From Corynebacterium mastitidis DSM 44356 (GTDB lineage: Bacteria > Actinomycetota > Actinomycetes > Mycobacteriales > Mycobacteriaceae), in the NCBI RefSeq assembly GCF_000375365.1, contig NZ_AQXB01000001.1, positions 124,001 through 188,000 on the forward strand: 64,000 nucleotides of DNA, given 5' to 3'. Position 1 is the stretch's first letter. Each line of letters opens with the position of its first letter. The position numbers and the translations under genes were made by a program. Below are positions 62,399 through 64,000 of the stretch, piece after piece. Below the pieces are notes generated by a model. That model did not search any database. It was not told where the DNA came from and saw nothing but the letters and a program-made list of their open reading frames with translations.

Positions 62399-62957
62399 CC
62401 TTATCCCCGTCCTCGATCGTGATCTTGGCCCCCGCCGCGGTGAGCTTGTCCGCAGAGACGGAGGCCGCCTTGATCTTCTGCCCGTTGGCCACCAGGCCCT
62501 GGGCCACGATGGCGCTGGCGCCGGGCTCCGCCTTGTCGGAGAGCTGCTGGGCGTCCACGCCGATCTGCGGCTTGATCATGGTGAGCGAGCCGTCGAGGTT
62601 CTTGGCGCCGATGACCAGGTTGGACGCCGTGGTGCTGGGGCCGTTGGCCACCATCTGGAACTTGCGCTGCCCCAGGCCCGGCACGTTGACGGGCATGGAC
62701 ATGCACATGTCGCTGATCGTGGCGTCGTCCAGGCGCAGGCGAGTCACGCCGATCTCGCCGTCCTTCATCTGCTCGTTGTCCACGAAGAGGCTCATGCCCT
62801 GCGCGTCCAGGTTTCCCACCTGCATGGAAAAGATCGTGTTGGACAGGGCGAGGTTGGCGGAGAGCCCGCCCTGCGCCATCGCTACCCCCATGCCCGCCGT
62901 CACGAGCGCGCTCCCAGCCATGATGGCCGCGAACCGAATCTTCCTGATGTGCCCCAT
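62388..62957 (-). CDS. DUF6230 exported protein
   Basis: A 189-residue protein with a signal peptide (MGHIRKIRFAAIMAGSALVT to about residue 28) and a secreted domain dominated by alternating beta segments (SNTIFSMQVGNLDAQGMSLF, ATISDMCMSMPVNVPGLG). Two cysteines are present in the exported part, one in DMCMSM and one as the last residue. ATG at 62957 has GAGGAG 7 nt upstream. First gene of the DUF6230-DUF6114 pair, with a promoter and dyad operator candidate at 63019-63058. Confidence 0.85.
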   Translation of the reverse strand: MGHIRKIRFAAIMAGSALVTAGMGVAMAQGGLSANLALSNTIFSMQVGNLDAQGMSLFVDNEQMKDGEIGVTRLRLDDATISDMCMSMPVNVPGLGQRKFQMVANGPSTTASNLVIGAKNLDGSLTMIKPQIGVDAQQLSDKAEPGASAIVAQGLVANGQKIKAASVSADKLTAAGAKITIEDGDKGAC

Positions 62958-63018
62958 GGCTTTCTCCTCACCGAGCATTAGTGACTCATAACCCCTAGAC
63001 CAAGCAAGGGTGACATGA

Positions 63019-63058
63019 ATCATGGCATAGTTTCCTTTTACTATCAAACGGGATAGTA
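63019..63058 (-). promoter_or_regulatory. Promoter and dyad operator of the DUF6230 operon
   Basis: On the minus strand TTGATA (63042-63047) and CATGAT (63019-63024) are 17 bp apart. The -35 hexamer lies inside an inverted repeat, TACTATC (63039-63045) and GATAGTA (63052-63058) with 6 nt between, a repressor-site geometry. Confidence 0.55.
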
Positions 63059-63116
63059 GCACCCCACCCCGCCCCCCACACAAGTTTCCCGGTAAAACAT
63101 ACCCGCCCGACAAGAG

Positions 63117-63146
63117 GGCCCGGCCACCACCCAAGGCGACCGGGCC
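63117..63146 (-). terminator. Hairpin after gdhA
   Basis: GGCCCGG and CCGGGCC pair 27 nt beyond the gdhA stop, with partial extension toward the loop. CTCTTGTC follows on the minus strand rather than a clean T run. Confidence 0.5.
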
Positions 63147-63172
63147 TTACATCCCTAAGGAAAAGCTATCGG

Positions 63173-64000
<828 letters not shown>

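Overview
The window is high-GC actinobacterial chromosome. Gene content and order (rlmN-cdsA-frr-pyrH-tsf-rpsB, then xerC-dprA-comM-yraN-rnhB-lepB-rplS, a thiamine operon under a TPP riboswitch, ffh-glnD-glnK-amtB-ftsY-smc-acyP, mutM-rnc-sepIVA) fit Corynebacterium or a close relative. Other support: an AmtR-like box before amtB, a long Ala/Glu/Lys tail on S16, a SepIVA homologue, and many start codons that sit 7-8 nt behind a TANNNT box as expected for leaderless mRNAs. No tRNA, rRNA, CRISPR array, insertion sequence or prophage was seen. Identifications come from reading translated motifs; no database search was run.

Layout. 1-2.5 kb: end of an ABC exporter operon, RlmN and a small LapA-type membrane protein. 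2.5-6.9 kb: phospholipid and translation genes on the minus strand. 7.3-14.4 kb: an M23-like exported protein, then xerC, dprA, comM, yraN, a DUF2469 gene, rnhB, lepB and rplS on the minus strand with several 4-base overlaps. 14.6-18.6 kb: TPP riboswitch and thiE-thiO-thiS-thiG-thiF. 18.6-19.4 kb: two small unknown genes. 19.3-24.7 kb: tex, a GntR regulator with a DUF1648 membrane protein, trmD and rimM. 24.8-33.0 kb: a nucleoside salvage region (deoD, phosphohexomutase, deoC, deoA, cdd, nupC) interrupted by a P-loop ATPase and an SdpI-like protein; with an unknown gene pair and phoD it separates rimM from rpsP. 35.9-51.6 kb: S16, SRP protein, nitrogen control (glnD, glnK, amtB), SRP receptor, a very large unknown protein, SMC and acylphosphatase. 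51.6-57.2 kb: amino-acid:sodium symporter, unknown gene, mutM, rnc, DUF177, sepIVA. 57.3-60.7 kb: a five-gene membrane operon DUF4178-DUF2617-DUF4247-DUF350-SpeE. 60.9-63.0 kb: a DUF6230-DUF6114 envelope pair. The window ends in the 3' part of gdhA.

How the genes fit together. Deoxynucleosides imported by NupC would be split by DeoD/DeoA, deaminated by Cdd, and the sugar phosphate passed through the mutase to DeoC. GlnD modifies GlnK, which controls AmtB. Ffh and FtsY form the SRP pathway and LepB trims exported proteins. The least described parts are the five-gene SpeE operon, the DUF6230-DUF6114 pair, the ATPase with phased heptamer repeats, and the 1164-residue protein between smc and ftsY.
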